Source: Nostoc sp. HK-01 (lineage in GTDB: Bacteria; Cyanobacteriota; Cyanobacteriia; Cyanobacteriales; Nostocaceae). From it: a stretch of 64,000 nt of DNA. A program made the translations under genes and the position numbers. Below the pieces are notes generated by a model that worked only from the letters and a program-made list of their open reading frames with translations, was not told the DNA's origin and made no database searches. This document shows positions 55,877-64,000 of the stretch, one piece after another (within the stretch, counting starts at the first letter, position 1; the number at the start of each line of letters is the position of its first letter). Location of the stretch: positions 806,001 through 870,000 of the forward strand of contig AP018318.1 of NCBI GenBank assembly GCA_003990705.1, given 5' to 3'.

Positions 55877-58800
55877 GTGACAAAAATATCAATGCTAAAC
55901 AGCAAACGCTTGCAACTGCAAGATGTACGGAATTCAATAGTAGTCAAGGTTGCAGCAGCGATCGCCATCCTCACAGGTAGTTTTGTCCTATTTGGGTGGA
56001 TGTTCGACATTGAATTTCTCAAAATGGGGAACAACCCTAGTTTGTTCACAATGAAGGCCAACACAGCGCTGTGTTTTATCTTATTAGGTATGTCGCTGTG
56101 GTTGTCACAAATCAACAAAAACAAGCAGACTGATGTAGATTTTAGACAGAAACTCAAGCGCAGACGGCAAGTTATTTATTTATGGCTGGCTAGAGCATTG
56201 AGTTTAATACCAATCATAATTGCCTTACTGACAATTATTCAATATTTATTTGGCAGGAATTTTGGAGTTGACGAGCTACTGTTTCGGGACACACAAACTC
56301 CTTTATTGACATCTTATCCAGGCAGGATGGGATTAAATACAGCAGCTAACTTTTTTTTCCTAGGCTGTGCTTTAGAACTTTTGATTTATCCAAAAGGTGA
56401 ACGCCATCATTGGTATAGTCAAATTCTGACGCTGATGGCTGGGGTGATTTCCTTAGAAGCGCTCATCGGCTACACCTACAAAATCAAAATTCTCTATAGT
56501 CTCTTTGCTAATGGAACATCGATGGCATTACACACAGTATTACTGTTTAGTGTGCTGTGTATGGGAATTCTCTGGTCAAATGTAGACCAAGGATTTATGC
56601 GCGTAATTACCAGTGAAAATTATGGCGGGTTACTGGCGCGTCGTTTATTAATAGCGGCGATCGCTGTTCCGCTATTATTAGGCTGGTTGATTGTTCAAGG
56701 CCAGCGAGCCGGACATTATGACCCGGATTTTGCTATAGCAGTGTTTGCACTAATTTTAATTATTATTTTTGCTCTGTTGATTTGGCAATGTGCCGCAGTG
56801 GTAGAACGCCTGTGGTTCAACAACGAACGCACGCAAACAGCCCTGAGAACCTATGAAGAAAAACTCAAAAGTTTCGTAGATGCGAACGTCATTGGGATCT
56901 TGTTTGGTGATGTGTACGGCAATATTCACCAAGCAAATGACGAATTTCTCAGAATGGTTGATTATACCCGTGAAGATTTACTCGCAGGTCAATTGAAGCG
57001 GGATACTATCACACCTCTAGAGTATCAGCATTTAGATGAACAAGCGATCGCCCAAGCCAAAACAAATACCAATGGCGCTTGTACACCATATAAAAAAGAA
57101 TATCTTCGCCAAGATGGTAGCCGCATACCAGTTTTAGTTGGTTACGTATTAGTGGGAGAACAACAGCAAGAATCTGTAGCCTTTATTCTGGACTTAAGCG
57201 AACGCCAACAAGCACAAGAAAAAATCCTGCAATTAAATCGAGATTTACAGCGGCGGGTTGTGGAGTTGCAAACCTTGTTGGATGTGATTCCTATAGGAAT
57301 TGGCATTGCGGAAGATGTTGAATGTAGCACAATTCGCGTTAATCCTTGTTTTGCCAAGCAATTGGGTATCCCAACAGATATTAATGCTTCTCTCACCGCC
57401 CCTGTTGGAGAACGACCCACAACATTTAAAGTTTACTGTGAGGGTCGAGAACTCTTGCCAGAAGAACTACCTATGCAGTATGCCGCCACGCATGGTGTAG
57501 AAGTTCTCGATTTTGAATTAGATATTATTCATAACAACGGCCAAGTCACCAAGTTGTTAGAATATGTCGCCCCTTTATTTGATGAAGAAGGTAATAGCAG
57601 GGGTTGTATTGGCGCATTCTTAGATATTACGAGCCGCAAGCAAGCCGAGGAATTACAGCAGAACCAACAAAAATGGCTGGAAGATGTGTTAAATCTTATG
57701 CCCAGACCATTGCTATTGATTGAGCCAGGAACTGCACGGGTAAAATTTGCGAATCGCACTGCGAACGAATTAGCAGGGGGCGAATTTCCTCAAGATATCC
57801 CCGCCGAAGATTATCACACAGCCTACTATTACACAGATGCCACAGGCAACCGCATACTCAATGAGCAAATGCCAGGGGTACGAGTGGCCCGTGGTGAACG
57901 TTTGGATGGAGTGGAAATAGATTGGCATACCAGCCAAGGTGTATATTCTTTATTAATATTTGCAGATACACTGCCGACAATGCACGGCTATCCAGCTACC
58001 TGTGTGTTGGTATTTCAAGATATCACTAAACTCAAGCAAGCAGAAAAAGCATTGTCACTAGGTAATAAAAGGCTGCAATTATTATTTAGTACAGCCAGCG
58101 CTCTTTTATCTAGCCAGCAACCTGTGGCGCTGATAGACAGAGTTTTCCGTGATCTTCAAGAACAAATTAATTTAGATGTTTACTTCAATTATTTGATTGA
58201 AGATAACTCTCAAGTAATGCGTCTCGCTTCTTATGGCGGCGTGACAGTAGAACTAGCAAAAGAAATTGAGTTATTAGAATTTGGTAAAGCAGTCTGCGGT
58301 ACAGCAGCCCAATGTCGCCAATTTATATATGTAGAAGATGTCCAGCAATCAAGCGACCCCAAAACAGAATTAATTCGCTCACTAGGTGTGAAGGCTTACT
58401 ACTGTTATCCATTAATTGCTCAAGGTAAGTTGTTCGGTACCCTTTCTTTTGGTAGTTGCCGACGGGATTTCTTCACTGAAAATCAAAGAGGAATGATGCA
58501 GGCGATTTGCGACCAAATTGCGATCGCAATGGAAAGGGCAAGTTTAATTAGTTCCTTGCAGCAACAAACCGAACAGTTGCAAGAAGCCAACCGGATGAAA
58601 GACGAGTTTTTAGCCATACTTTCTCACGAATTGCGATCGCCCCTCAATGCAATTCTCGGCTGGGCGCAGCTGCTACGTAGTCGTAACCTGAGTGAAACTC
58701 AAATTGCCAAAGCCTTAGAAACCATTGAGCGCAATGCAAGAACACAAACTCAGATGATTGAAGACTTACTCGATATCTCTCGGATGATTAGGGGTAAGTT

Positions 58801-59770
58801 AAATCTCAAAGTTTCTCCGTGCAATCTGATCACTATTATTGAATCAACCATTGAAACTGTGACTTTAGCCGCCCAAGCCAAAGAAATTGAGTTGCAATTT
58901 TCTAGTATTAATCAGGGCGATTTACAGTACAACGCCAGCCAATTTTTAATTTCTGGTGATAGCGATCGCTTACAGCAGATTATGTGGAATCTACTCTCTA
59001 ATGCCATTAAGTTTACACCCCAAGGCGGAAGAGTGGAAATTCAAATTTCCAAGAGCGTTGGTCATGTGACCGAATCTCTCAGCTACGCACAAATTCAAAT
59101 CATTGATACAGGTGTGGGCATTCAGCACGAGTTTTTGCCTTACGTTTTTGATCGCTTTCGTCAAGCCGATAGTTCTAGCACCAGGGCGCACGGTGGCTTA
59201 GGATTAGGTTTAGCAATCGTCCGTCACTTAGTAGAATTACACGGTGGGATTGTAAATGTAGATAGCCCAGGAGAAGGACAAGGTACGACTTTTACAGTCA
59301 AACTACCCTTACTTCTGCCCAACAAAGAAACTATTTTTGCGCCAGGAAGCATACCAGAAGTAGACATTATTCTATCTGCATCTCCCTCATTAGCTGGTGT
59401 ACGCGTCCTGGTAGTGGATGACGAAACCGACGCCAGGGAATACATGTACACAGTACTGCAACAATGTCAAGCTCAAGTCCAAGCAGTGAGTTCAGTTAAA
59501 GAAGCATTACAAGTAATTTCTCAGTGGAAACCTGATGTGTTAGTTAGTGACATCGGTATGCCTGGGGAAGATGGTTATTCATTGATTCGCCAATTGCGAT
59601 CGCAACCGCCAGAACAAGGCGGTAAAATTCCCGCAGCCGCTTTAACCGCCTACGCTAGAGCCGAAGACCGAATGCGTGCGATTCAAGAAGGTTTTCAACT
59701 ACATTTACCTAAACCAATACAACCTGCTGAGTTAGCTACCGTAGTTGCCAGCCTTGTAGGTAGAACTTAA
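55877..59770 (+). CDS. Hybrid sensor histidine kinase with PAS, GAF and receiver domains
   Basis: 1297 residues from a GTG at 55877; an ATG at 55892 would lose five residues. The first 315 residues have about eight membrane segments (a MASE-like sensor). Then PAS repeats (about 325-440, 465-590, 600-730), GAF (about 745-900), HisKA with His in LAILSHELRSPLNAILGWA, HATPase_c (DTGVGI; GGLGLGLAIVRHL) and a C-terminal receiver with Asp in VSDIGMPGEDGYSLI. The receiver can pass phosphate to itself or a phosphotransfer protein. No cognate output gene is adjacent. A hairpin (59772-59798) follows. Confidence 0.93.
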   Translation: MTKISMLNSKRLQLQDVRNSIVVKVAAAIAILTGSFVLFGWMFDIEFLKMGNNPSLFTMKANTALCFILLGMSLWLSQINKNKQTDVDFRQKLKRRRQVIYLWLARALSLIPIIIALLTIIQYLFGRNFGVDELLFRDTQTPLLTSYPGRMGLNTAANFFFLGCALELLIYPKGERHHWYSQILTLMAGVISLEALIGYTYKIKILYSLFANGTSMALHTVLLFSVLCMGILWSNVDQGFMRVITSENYGGLLARRLLIAAIAVPLLLGWLIVQGQRAGHYDPDFAIAVFALILIIIFALLIWQCAAVVERLWFNNERTQTALRTYEEKLKSFVDANVIGILFGDVYGNIHQANDEFLRMVDYTREDLLAGQLKRDTITPLEYQHLDEQAIAQAKTNTNGACTPYKKEYLRQDGSRIPVLVGYVLVGEQQQESVAFILDLSERQQAQEKILQLNRDLQRRVVELQTLLDVIPIGIGIAEDVECSTIRVNPCFAKQLGIPTDINASLTAPVGERPTTFKVYCEGRELLPEELPMQYAATHGVEVLDFELDIIHNNGQVTKLLEYVAPLFDEEGNSRGCIGAFLDITSRKQAEELQQNQQKWLEDVLNLMPRPLLLIEPGTARVKFANRTANELAGGEFPQDIPAEDYHTAYYYTDATGNRILNEQMPGVRVARGERLDGVEIDWHTSQGVYSLLIFADTLPTMHGYPATCVLVFQDITKLKQAEKALSLGNKRLQLLFSTASALLSSQQPVALIDRVFRDLQEQINLDVYFNYLIEDNSQVMRLASYGGVTVELAKEIELLEFGKAVCGTAAQCRQFIYVEDVQQSSDPKTELIRSLGVKAYYCYPLIAQGKLFGTLSFGSCRRDFFTENQRGMMQAICDQIAIAMERASLISSLQQQTEQLQEANRMKDEFLAILSHELRSPLNAILGWAQLLRSRNLSETQIAKALETIERNARTQTQMIEDLLDISRMIRGKLNLKVSPCNLITIIESTIETVTLAAQAKEIELQFSSINQGDLQYNASQFLISGDSDRLQQIMWNLLSNAIKFTPQGGRVEIQISKSVGHVTESLSYAQIQIIDTGVGIQHEFLPYVFDRFRQADSSSTRAHGGLGLGLAIVRHLVELHGGIVNVDSPGEGQGTTFTVKLPLLLPNKETIFAPGSIPEVDIILSASPSLAGVRVLVVDDETDAREYMYTVLQQCQAQVQAVSSVKEALQVISQWKPDVLVSDIGMPGEDGYSLIRQLRSQPPEQGGKIPAAALTAYARAEDRMRAIQEGFQLHLPKPIQPAELATVVASLVGRT

Positions 59771-59771
59771 A

Positions 59772-59798
59772 GTTGGGTTTCTCTTCATTTCACCCAAC
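59772..59798 (+). terminator. Hairpin after the hybrid kinase gene
   Basis: GTTGGGT (59772-59778) and ACCCAAC (59792-59798) pair with a 13-base loop just after the stop. The T-run is weak. Confidence 0.5.
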
Positions 59799-59962
59799 CT
59801 AAGAATTACCAGCTAGAAAATTTTTCTCCAGAGAAAGGATATATTTATCTGTTTTAACTGTATTTATTTACAGTTAATTATTTTTTCGTACAGTACTTAT
59901 GCGTAAATCACTATTAAGAAATTGTACTAATATTTAGCACTAATCATTACTAAAAATTAATG

Positions 59963-60002
59963 TCCGGTTTACATGGTTTTTACCTCCTCTTATTAAACCG
60001 GA
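59963..60002. repeat. Inverted repeat upstream of nucA
   Basis: TCCGGTTTA (59963-59971) and TAAACCGGA (59994-60002) pair exactly around a 22-base loop containing a pyrimidine-rich TTTTTACCTCCTC. It lies about 85 bases before the nucA start. It could be a leader hairpin or an operator. The rest of 59799-60085 shows nothing more. Confidence 0.45.
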
Positions 60003-60085
60003 TTTATATTTCAATCGCTAAGTTTTGCTTATTTTCTGTAATCAATACAGAGAAAACTTTGCTCTGTTTATACAAATAACAACAA

Positions 60086-60955
60086 ATGCAGAAGTCTAAA
60101 TTTTTCAAGTTTATTCTACCTATTGCTTTACCAGCAGCAGCTTTTGCCATATTTAATTCTGTCCAAAAGCCCCTAACTGCTCAAAGCAATGTAAATCATT
60201 TAGCAATGGGAAATCCCACTAATGCAGGTAGTAGTCTCAATAATTTATTATTAAGCAAATTTCAGTATGCTACTTCACATAACTGTTTCCGAGGAACACC
60301 AAATTGGGTAAGTTGGCAATTAAACTCATCATGGTTAGGAAGTGCGCCTCGCCAAGATGATTTTCGTGCAGATACTACCTTACCTTCGGGCTGCTATCGA
60401 GTCCAAGGTACAGATTACACAGGTAGCGGCTTTGACAGAGGACACATGACTCCTTCCGCCGATAGAACCAACACAATTGCTAACAATTCTGCTACCTTCT
60501 TGATGACAAATATCATTCCCCAAGCTCCTGATAATAATCAAGGTGTATGGGCAAATTTGGAAAACTATACTCGAAGTTTAGTCACCTCAACCAAAGAACT
60601 CTATATAATTGCTGGTTCTTATGGTACTGGTGGTACAGGGTCAAATGGTGCGAGAAACACAATTACAACACCTACTGGTGGTACAATTACTGTCCCAGCC
60701 AGAACTTACAAAGTGATTGTGGTTTTAGATAAACCAAATTCTGGAGCTAGTAGCGTAACTACCAATACAAGAGTTATTGCGGTAGATATACCCAATACAC
60801 AGGGTGTGAGAAATGCAGATTGGAGAAGTTATAGAATTAGTGTTGATACTTTAGAATCAAGACTTACTAGTGCCACAGGAACTACCTACAACTTTCTTTC
60901 TAACGTTCCTAGCTCTGTGCAAAATGTAATTGAGGCTAGAGTTGATAATTTATAA
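60086..60955 (+). CDS. nucA: NucA-type extracellular DNA/RNA non-specific endonuclease
   Basis: 289 residues. N-terminal signal (about 1-33; ALPAAAFAIF). The catalytic motif is FDRGHMTPSADR (general base His120, beta-beta-alpha-Me fold) and the metal ligand Asn lies in the TNIIPQAPDNNQGVWANLE helix. It cuts single- and double-stranded DNA and RNA with a divalent metal outside the cytoplasm, giving 5'-phosphate ends. It matches Anabaena NucA. The gene for its inhibitor, nuiA, is 224 bases away on the opposite strand, tail to tail; nuclease remaining in the cell would be held by it. Confidence 0.93.
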   Translation: MQKSKFFKFILPIALPAAAFAIFNSVQKPLTAQSNVNHLAMGNPTNAGSSLNNLLLSKFQYATSHNCFRGTPNWVSWQLNSSWLGSAPRQDDFRADTTLPSGCYRVQGTDYTGSGFDRGHMTPSADRTNTIANNSATFLMTNIIPQAPDNNQGVWANLENYTRSLVTSTKELYIIAGSYGTGGTGSNGARNTITTPTGGTITVPARTYKVIVVLDKPNSGASSVTTNTRVIAVDIPNTQGVRNADWRSYRISVDTLESRLTSATGTTYNFLSNVPSSVQNVIEARVDNL

Positions 60956-60957
60956 AC

Positions 60958-61048
60958 AGGACTTACGCAAAACGAACATATTTTCGTCATTGCGACCGTA
61001 GGGAAGCAATCTCAAAGCCTTTATTTGCGTGGCGAGTGTGTAAGTCCT
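60958..61048. mobile_element. MITE-like 91-bp repeat with terminal inverted repeats
   Basis: AGGACTTACGCA (60958-60969) and TGTGTAAGTCCT (61037-61048) are inverses with one mismatch. The core holds CGTCATTGCGACCGTAGGGA. No coding sequence. GGACTTACGCA ends are familiar from dispersed Nostoc repeats. Confidence 0.6.
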
Positions 61049-61071
61049 AGTCAAAATAGTTAATTGAGTTT

Positions 61072-61141
61072 ATACCAAGTTGTCTTAGTTTGAATTATTG
61101 GTTTTTAATTTTCAACAAAACTAACTTTGGCAACTTGGTAT
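61072..61141. repeat. 70-bp inverted-repeat element before nuiA
   Basis: ATACCAAGTTG (61072-61082) and CAACTTGGTAT (61131-61141) are exact inverses, with partial inner pairing (TTAGTTT / AAACTAA). A second hairpin CCTGTCTG/CAGACAGG follows at 61153-61170, ten bases from the nuiA stop. Confidence 0.55.
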
Positions 61142-61179
61142 CAAGCTTCAAGCCTGTCTGTGCAGACAGGCAAATAAAA

Positions 61180-61581
61180 TTAGGTTTCTACAACTTTTGT
61201 AGAAATTCCTGCTAAATCACCAGATGCCGTTTTACCAATAATATAGACATCAATATTTATCATTCCTAAACGATAAACTTGGATATCTGTGAGATTATCC
61301 TTGAGTGTTTTAAGCATAGCTTGAAATTTTTGTACATCTTGTTTTTGAATTTCATCATGCCATTCTTTGTCTTCAGCACAATTACGAAAAAAATAATCTA
61401 AGTCTACTATTTCCATTGGGGTTTCTCGCGGATGACTTGTTAACTGGAGAAGTTTTTCATTAGTCAAAGGCTCTTGAGCTTGACCTGTCCAGAAAACAAC
61501 GTCAAAGGGATATTCTGATTCACTCATCATGAGCAAACCATGAGAAGTTTGCTTCAGATTTTCCGTAACTTGATTAATCAT
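61180..61581 (-). CDS. nuiA: NuiA, protein inhibitor of NucA nuclease
   Basis: 133 residues, very close in length to Anabaena NuiA. Signatures are LLMMSESEYPFDVVFW near the start and the C-terminus LAGISTKVVET; in the known NucA-NuiA structure the C-terminal Thr reaches the catalytic metal of the nuclease. It is cytosolic, without a signal. It forms a tight 1:1 complex with NucA and protects the cell. Convergent with nucA, with two small repeats between them; unlike a typical toxin-antitoxin pair the genes do not form an operon. Confidence 0.94.
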   Translation of the reverse strand: MINQVTENLKQTSHGLLMMSESEYPFDVVFWTGQAQEPLTNEKLLQLTSHPRETPMEIVDLDYFFRNCAEDKEWHDEIQKQDVQKFQAMLKTLKDNLTDIQVYRLGMINIDVYIIGKTASGDLAGISTKVVET

Positions 61582-61796
61582 ACAGTTGAGATTGTGATAA
61601 TAAATTAAGCCTTAAAAATTACAACATATTTAGAGAAAATTGCGGAAATCTTAATACTATCCTAATTACTGAAGCGATCGCTTATTTTTTATGTAAATAT
61701 ATTGATTTTCTAGGTGCTGATCCAAAGAAAAAACTCTGTGAACGCCCATAGATGAGACGAAAGAATTATACTTTGTTGATAAATGAGGATTTGGAT

Positions 61797-62189
61797 ATGT
61801 CACCTTGAACTAGTCTCATCACGGCCTTAACACTACTGCTGTATTCAGTGATCACAATTAATGTTGGTCGAGCTAGAGCAAAATACAAAGTAATGCCTCC
61901 CCAAATGACGGGAGACCCCAACTTTGAACGTGTACTGCGCGTCCAACAAAACACCCTAGAACAAACTATTTTATTCTTACCAGGTTTATGGTTGTTCTCT
62001 TTTTATATCAACCCATTTTGGGGGGCAATTATCGGTGCTATCTGGCTAGTAGGTAGAATTATCTATGCTTGGGGATATTATCAGGCCGCAGAAAAGCGCA
62101 TGATTGGCTTTGCCATTACTACTATTAGTGGGACAGTGCTACTTTTAGGTTCGCTGATTGGCATCATTCTCACTTTGGTAAAGTTATAA
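61797..62189 (+). pseudogene. MAPEG-family membrane protein gene with an in-frame stop after codon 3
   Basis: In one frame the sequence reads ATG TCA CCT TGA, then ACT AGT CTC ATC without a further stop to 62189. The continuing frame shows the expected MAPEG start (TALTLLLYS), VGRARAKY, MTGDPNFERVLRVQQN and TLEQTILFLPGLWL. If the stop were read it would be a normal 130-residue, four-helix protein. The next in-frame start is a GTG at 61848, which would cut into the first helix. Either a true nonsense mutation, a very unusual start, or a sequence error. MAPEG proteins conjugate or process glutathione and eicosanoids in other organisms. Confidence 0.7.
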
Positions 62190-62195
62190 ACTGCT

Positions 62196-62220
62196 GTAGA
62201 GCGTTAATTTAACGCTCTAC
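62196..62220. terminator. Perfect 12-bp hairpin after the MAPEG gene
   Basis: GTAGAGCGTTAA and TTAACGCTCTAC pair exactly around one base, eight bases after the stop codon. No T-run follows. The remainder of the 325-base gap to 62514 holds a second hairpin AAATCCCCTT / AAGGGAGATTT (62310-62334), of the CCCCTTATTTAAGGGG type, and GGAGG at 62460 that does not serve a visible gene. Confidence 0.6.
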
Positions 62221-62514
62221 AAAACTTAGAAAATGTTTTGAAATCCATTATTCATATACGAATACTTGTAGCTCCGTCCTGTCCTTATAAAGAGGGAATA
62301 GCCTACTCAAAATCCCCTTATTTAAGGGAGATTTAGAGTGAGAATAATAAAACTTAGTATTTAACAATATCTTCTGACTGATAGTTCTATAAAACCGTAT
62401 AACCGTTGAAATCCTAGAAAATCAGCAAATTTATTAAAAACAATACTTCGATGTTAAAGGAGGTAAATTACCGGGAATACTAAGGGCAGTTAAATTTTTT
62501 TGAATATCACTGCA

Positions 62515-64000
62515 ATGTTAGTATTATCTGAAAAAGTGTTCTCCTTGCCTGGGTATCGAATTGTAGAACAAATTTATTGTGGTAGCAAAACTTTAGTTTA
62601 TCGAGGTATTAAAGAACAAGATAAACAACCAATAGTAATTAAACTTATACGAAATGAGTATCCTACTTTCAGTGAAATTGCTCAATTCCGTAATCAGTAT
62701 ACAATCACCAAAAACCTCAATTTACCAGGCATAGTTCAACCTCTGTGTTTAGAAAATTATCGCAATGGCTATGCTTTAATCATGGAGGACTTTGGCGGGA
62801 TATCGCTCAAAGATTGGGGACGGCAAAATAAAGCAACACAAGAGTTTGGGATTACACTACAAGAATTTTTCCCTATTGCTATAGCGATCGCATCTATTTT
62901 AGAAGGTCTACATCGCAGTCGCATTATCCATAAAGATATCAAACCTGCGAATGTCCTGATTAACCCTATTACTTTAGAAATTAAAATTATCGACTTCAGT
63001 ATTGCTACTCTCCTACCAAGAGAAATTCAATACCTGACAAATCCCAACGTCTTAGAAGGAACACTAGCTTACATCTCTCCTGAACAAACAGGTAGAATGA
63101 ACCGTGGTATTGATTACCGCAGCGATTTTTATTCTTTAGGAGTCACATTTTTTGAACTCTTAACCGGACAATTACCCTTCGCCAACACTGAACCGATGGA
63201 GTTGGTTCACTCTCACATTGCTAAACAACCACCAACCGTACAGCAAATTAATCCTCATCACCCGCCAATTTTGTCTGCAATTGTTAGCAAGTTAATGGCT
63301 AAAAATGCCGAAGACCGCTATCAAAGTGCTTACGGACTTAAGTATGACTTAGAAGCTTGCTATCAGCAATGGCTAGAAATCGGTAATATTAACAGCTTTG
63401 AGTTAGCCACTAAAGATGTTTCCGACCGTTTTCTCATCCCAGAAAAACTCTATGGTCGTGAAAAAGAAGTTGCTACCTTACTTACAGCCTTTGAGCGCGT
63501 AGCCAGAGGTACGACAGAAATGATCCTAGTCGCTGGGTTTTCTGGGATTGGTAAAACCGCCGTAGTCAACGAAGTACATAAACCGATTTCCAGACAGCGC
63601 AGTTATTTCATCAAAGGTAAATTTGACCAATTCCAAAGAGACATTCCTTTATCAGCATTAGTACAAGCTTTTCAAGACTTGATAGGGCAAATTCTGGTAG
63701 AAACTGATGCTCAAATTCAACAATGGAAAGACAAAATTCTCTTAGCATTGGGTGAACAAGCACAGGTAATTATCGATGTAATTCCTGGTCTAGAACAGAT
63801 TATTGGTAAACAACCGGCAATTGCAGAACTTTCTGGAACTGCTGCTCAAAATCGATTTAATCTATTATTTCAAAGGTTTATTCAGGTATTTAGTACTAAA
63901 GATTATCCTTTAGTGATTTTTCTAGATGACTTGCAATGGGCAGACTCAGCCTCTTTGCAGTTTATACAACTATTGATGAGCCAAAATAATGCTAATAATC
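62515..64000 (+). CDS. HstK-type giant kinase, N-terminal part (Ser/Thr kinase + AAA ATPase)
   Basis: 495 codons are visible from the ATG at 62515; the gene runs off the right edge. Kinase domain (about 12-275): VIKLIR (ATP Lys), IHKDIKPANV (HKD in place of HRD), IIDFSIAT (DFS in place of DFG) and YISPEQTGRMNRGIDYRSD. An AAA/STAND ATPase follows from about 305 with YGREKEV, Walker A GFSGIGKTAV and Walker B VIFLDDLQWAD. This order is that of cyanobacterial HstK proteins, which end in GAF and histidine kinase domains; those would be outside the window. Cytosolic; presumed to integrate stress or nitrogen signals. Confidence 0.9.
   Translation, partial: MLVLSEKVFSLPGYRIVEQIYCGSKTLVYRGIKEQDKQPIVIKLIRNEYPTFSEIAQFRNQYTITKNLNLPGIVQPLCLENYRNGYALIMEDFGGISLKDWGRQNKATQEFGITLQEFFPIAIAIASILEGLHRSRIIHKDIKPANVLINPITLEIKIIDFSIATLLPREIQYLTNPNVLEGTLAYISPEQTGRMNRGIDYRSDFYSLGVTFFELLTGQLPFANTEPMELVHSHIAKQPPTVQQINPHHPPILSAIVSKLMAKNAEDRYQSAYGLKYDLEACYQQWLEIGNINSFELATKDVSDRFLIPEKLYGREKEVATLLTAFERVARGTTEMILVAGFSGIGKTAVVNEVHKPISRQRSYFIKGKFDQFQRDIPLSALVQAFQDLIGQILVETDAQIQQWKDKILLALGEQAQVIIDVIPGLEQIIGKQPAIAELSGTAAQNRFNLLFQRFIQVFSTKDYPLVIFLDDLQWADSASLQFIQLLMSQNNANN

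Noticed and set aside
1-64000. tRNA, rRNA, CRISPR, prophage or defence islands
   Set aside because: No T-arm/acceptor pattern, direct repeat array, integrase, restriction or toxin-antitoxin operon was seen beyond the NucA/NuiA pair; a covariance search would be needed to exclude small RNAs.

Overview
The window looks like chromosomal DNA of a filamentous, heterocyst-type cyanobacterium of the Nostocaceae (Nostoc/Anabaena-like). The evidence is the very frequent HIP1 octamer GCGATCGC, heptameric STRR repeats (runs such as GGTGACA), and several gene families that are cyanobacterial or Nostocalean: Psb32, Tab2, a DUF4330 protein, kdpG in the place of kdpF, DevBCA-type exporters, the NucA/NuiA nuclease and inhibitor pair, and a HstK-type giant kinase. 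No rRNA, tRNA or CRISPR array was recognised.

Layout. 1-4.7 kb: truncated aspartate aminotransferase, CAP-domain protein, APC permease with a long cytosolic tail, secreted RNase T2. 4.75-11.7 kb: kdpA-kdpB-kdpG-kdpC (minus strand), divergent from a membrane histidine kinase and a NarL-type response regulator; no kdpD or kdpE is present. 11.9-19.1 kb: GDSL esterase, tocopherol-methyltransferase-like enzyme, a nested MITE-like insertion, KtrB and KtrA potassium uptake, DUF4346 protein, Psb32, MFS transporter. 19.1-25.5 kb: lnt (with a repeat inserted in frame) overlapping gyrA, then a ClC transporter. 25.7-30.1 kb: GT2, Ser/Thr kinase with a zinc-ribbon start, small ORFs, TPR protein. 30.2-34.5 kb: devB-devC-devA exporter with a strong terminator and a divergent TetR regulator with likely operators. 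34.5-41.2 kb: GT39-like transferase, RsbW/RsbU-type phosphatase module with a NarL regulator, WecG/TagA glycosyltransferase. 41.3-42.2 kb: an IS5-type element whose transposase is split by a -1 frameshift. 42.4-50.1 kb: ftsE and mostly housekeeping or conserved cyanobacterial proteins. 50.2-55.7 kb: glucan phosphorylase and GH31 alpha-glucosidase (glycogen and maltodextrin use). 55.9-62.2 kb: large hybrid sensor kinase, NucA nuclease, its inhibitor NuiA, a MAPEG gene with an early in-frame stop. 62.5 kb to the end: the N-terminal part of a HstK-type kinase.

Three themes stand out. Potassium: Kdp, Ktr and possibly the APC permease lie within 16 kb, with a local two-component pair that may replace KdpDE. 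Signalling: two Ser/Thr kinases, two histidine kinases, two NarL regulators and a PP2C/anti-sigma pair. Repeats: small palindromes, MITE-like elements and STRRs sit between genes and in several cases inside coding ends (lnt, the DUF2470 gene, the gene at 43.2-44.0 kb). No single unmistakably new system was found. The best candidates are the kdp-linked HisKA/NarL pair with its palindrome, the TetR-devBCA operator region, and the duplicated C-terminal motif of the Ser/Thr kinase. All coordinates, frames and repeats were read by eye; family names come from remembered motifs, not from searches.
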